Assembly: GCA_019721035.1 (NCBI GenBank) | Contig: JAHEAA010000006.1 | Span: 1 to 64,000 of the forward strand | DNA: 64,000 nucleotides | Direction: 5' to 3' | Origin: Candidatus Sysuiplasma acidicola | GTDB taxonomy: Archaea > Thermoplasmatota > Thermoplasmata > Sysuiplasmatales > Sysuiplasmataceae | Part shown: positions 62,637 through 64,000 of the stretch, in pieces | Numbering within the stretch: the stretch's first letter is position 1 | Layout of the letters: every line of letters begins with the position of its first letter | Made by a program: the position numbers and the translations under genes | The notes under the pieces: generated by a model | What the model was told of the DNA's origin: nothing | The model's input: only the letters and a program-made list of their open reading frames with translations | Database searches by the model: none

Positions 62637-64000
62637 ATGTTTCTGAAGGAGATAATGCTTGAAAATTTCAAGTCATTCGGAAGAAAGGTCAGGCTGCCAC
62701 TTCAGCCTGGATATACGGTAGTTACCGGGCCCAACGGTTCCGGAAAGTCGAACATATCCGATGCCATACTGTTCGTTCTTGGGCCAAAGAGTTCCAAGGT
62801 CATCAGAGCTGGAAAGCTGACCGACCTCATCTACAACGGAGGAAAGTCAAAGAATCCTGCATCCTTTGTGACTGTCTCCGTCACATTCGACAACAGCGAC
62901 CGTTCCATTCCGATAGATGCGGATGAAGTCACGTTTACGAGAACTGTCAAACGCTCCAACGACGGAGAGGGATACACGTCTTACTTCTATGTCAACGACA
63001 GGCGCTCATCGCTCACCGAATTCGACACGCTGCTGAGGGAGGCAAAACTCAGCGCAGACGGATACAATTTCGTCCAGCAGGGCGACGTCACAAGAATTAT
63101 TGAAATGGGAAACACCGAGCGGAGGAGAATACTCGACGACATAGCGGGCATAACTGCCTTCGACACGGAAATAGAAAATGCGGAAAGAGAGAGGGCACAG
63201 GTGGAGACCAATCTGCTCACGGCCAATTCGGTGCTTGGGGAACTGAGGCAGGAACTCAGGAAACTCGAGGCGGAAAAGAAGGCAGCGGAGAAGTACGTTG
63301 CTGAGAAGAAGAGGCTGGAGGATGCAAGGTTCACGCTGGCCATAAGGAAGATGGCCACCTCAGACGAGGAGCTGAAATCGATTAATTCACAGATCGAGCG
63401 CAACACCGTCCAGATTAATGAGCTGACAGAGAAGAACGAATCTTCCAGACTCGAGGTAAGGAAGCTGGTTGACGAGCTCGGTGTTAAAGATCGGGAACTC
63501 AACAGTTCCGGAGGCAGGGAATCGAAAGAGTTGAGGGAGAAGCTGGACAACGCCAAAATAGCAAAGGCAAGGCATACAGATGCCGCCGCAACCGCAGGGC
63601 AGGAGCTCGATGAGAAAAAGGAGGAGTGCAAAAGGCTCAGGAAGGCTGTCGATGCCGCAGTCAAGGGCATCGCAGAAATGCAGTCCACGCTGGACGCAGA
63701 CGAGGCCAAACTGAAGAGCTCACAGCATGATAACGCCGCACGCAGGAAGGAACTGCAGGCGCTGGAAAAGAGGATCGGAGAGGGGGACAGCAGGGCTGAA
63801 GGCATAAGGAAGGAGATGAACAGACTCGCGGTCAACATAACATCGCTCCAGTCCAGCATTCGCGAATTGCAGCTGGAATCAGACAGACTGAAGGATCGCG
63901 CAGATCGTGGCGCCAGGGAGCTGGCGGCACTCGAGGACAGGAAGAACACAAAGGATTTCGAATTCAGAGACATCGCCTGGCAGCTTAAGGAGACTGGCAA
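62637..64000 (+). CDS. smc: Chromosome segregation ATPase SMC (3' end outside window)
   Basis: 454 codons visible, frame open at the window end. Walker A GPNGSGKSN (residues 31-39), Q-loop in NFVQQGDVTRIIEM, then a long charged coiled coil from residue 180 on. Start ATG follows GGTGATC. It condenses and organises DNA; scpA/scpB-like genes should follow outside the window. Confidence 0.95.
   Translation, partial: MFLKEIMLENFKSFGRKVRLPLQPGYTVVTGPNGSGKSNISDAILFVLGPKSSKVIRAGKLTDLIYNGGKSKNPASFVTVSVTFDNSDRSIPIDADEVTFTRTVKRSNDGEGYTSYFYVNDRRSSLTEFDTLLREAKLSADGYNFVQQGDVTRIIEMGNTERRRILDDIAGITAFDTEIENAERERAQVETNLLTANSVLGELRQELRKLEAEKKAAEKYVAEKKRLEDARFTLAIRKMATSDEELKSINSQIERNTVQINELTEKNESSRLEVRKLVDELGVKDRELNSSGGRESKELREKLDNAKIAKARHTDAAATAGQELDEKKEECKRLRKAVDAAVKGIAEMQSTLDADEAKLKSSQHDNAARRKELQALEKRIGEGDSRAEGIRKEMNRLAVNITSLQSSIRELQLESDRLKDRADRGARELAALEDRKNTKDFEFRDIAWQLKETG

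Noticed and set aside
62987-64000. 337-codon open frame on the minus strand opposite smc
   Set aside because: Serine/leucine-rich shadow of the coiled-coil region of smc. The plus-strand frame has clear SMC motifs.
1-64000. CRISPR array or casposon
   Set aside because: No regularly spaced repeats were seen and no cas1; the Cas4-like gene stands alone.

Overview
The window looks archaeal, most likely a member of the Thermoplasmata, although no rRNA or other decisive marker is present. The evidence is two tRNA genes with bulge-helix-bulge introns (Trp and Arg), TATA-like boxes about 25-30 nt ahead of many start codons (leaderless style), GGTGA-type ribosome sites on others, a Rieske/cytochrome b operon with no cytochrome c1 gene, SurE, a stand-alone AlaX editing protein, a short glucan phosphorylase and an SMC gene. 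The genus assignment is inference.

Layout. 1-4.1 kb: a DUF234-type AAA ATPase cut by the window edge, an S9 peptidase, and tRNA-Trp whose 102-nt intron carries a good candidate box C/D guide RNA. 4.3-10 kb: a surface-polysaccharide island (two GT2, two GT4, one NDP-sugar epimerase), A+T-richer to the eye. 10.2-13.2 kb: a minus-strand respiratory operon (small ORF, Rieske protein, cytochrome b, three tiny membrane proteins). 13.4-16.1 kb: a REC-PAS protein, a double VOC protein and a luciferase-domain protein. 16.1-18.2 kb: a graveyard of VapB, VapC/PIN and AAA ATPase fragments.

18.3-41.3 kb is a 23-kb integrative element in the 3' end of tRNA-Glu(CTC). It has a perfect 26-bp direct repeat at both ends, 22-bp inverted arms just inside the core, and a tyrosine integrase next to the left end. 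Its cargo is mostly DNA-defence-like. It includes a PD-(D/E)xK protein followed by a run of unrecognised membrane and soluble genes, an amber-riddled D12 methylase pseudogene, a type IIG restriction-modification gene split cleanly by an IS630-type element, a GmrSD-like DUF262/DUF1524 protein, a Cas4-like Fe-S nuclease coupled to a deoxyribosyltransferase-like protein, and an N4-cytosine-type methylase whose upstream region was hit by an IS5-like element. A Panacea-like protein, a second tyrosine recombinase and several small unknowns complete it.

41.4-64 kb returns to ordinary chromosome: a secreted-type protein, AlaX, a zinc dehydrogenase, a cation/proton antiporter, SurE, tRNA-Arg(TCT) with a 21-nt intron, MFS transporters, an alpha-glucan phosphorylase next to a DHDPS/KDG-aldolase family enzyme, a PadR regulator with a striking palindromic operator leading an ABC exporter, an aldo/keto reductase, an amino-acid permease, a membrane GT2 and the 5' part of smc. 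No CRISPR array or rRNA gene was seen.
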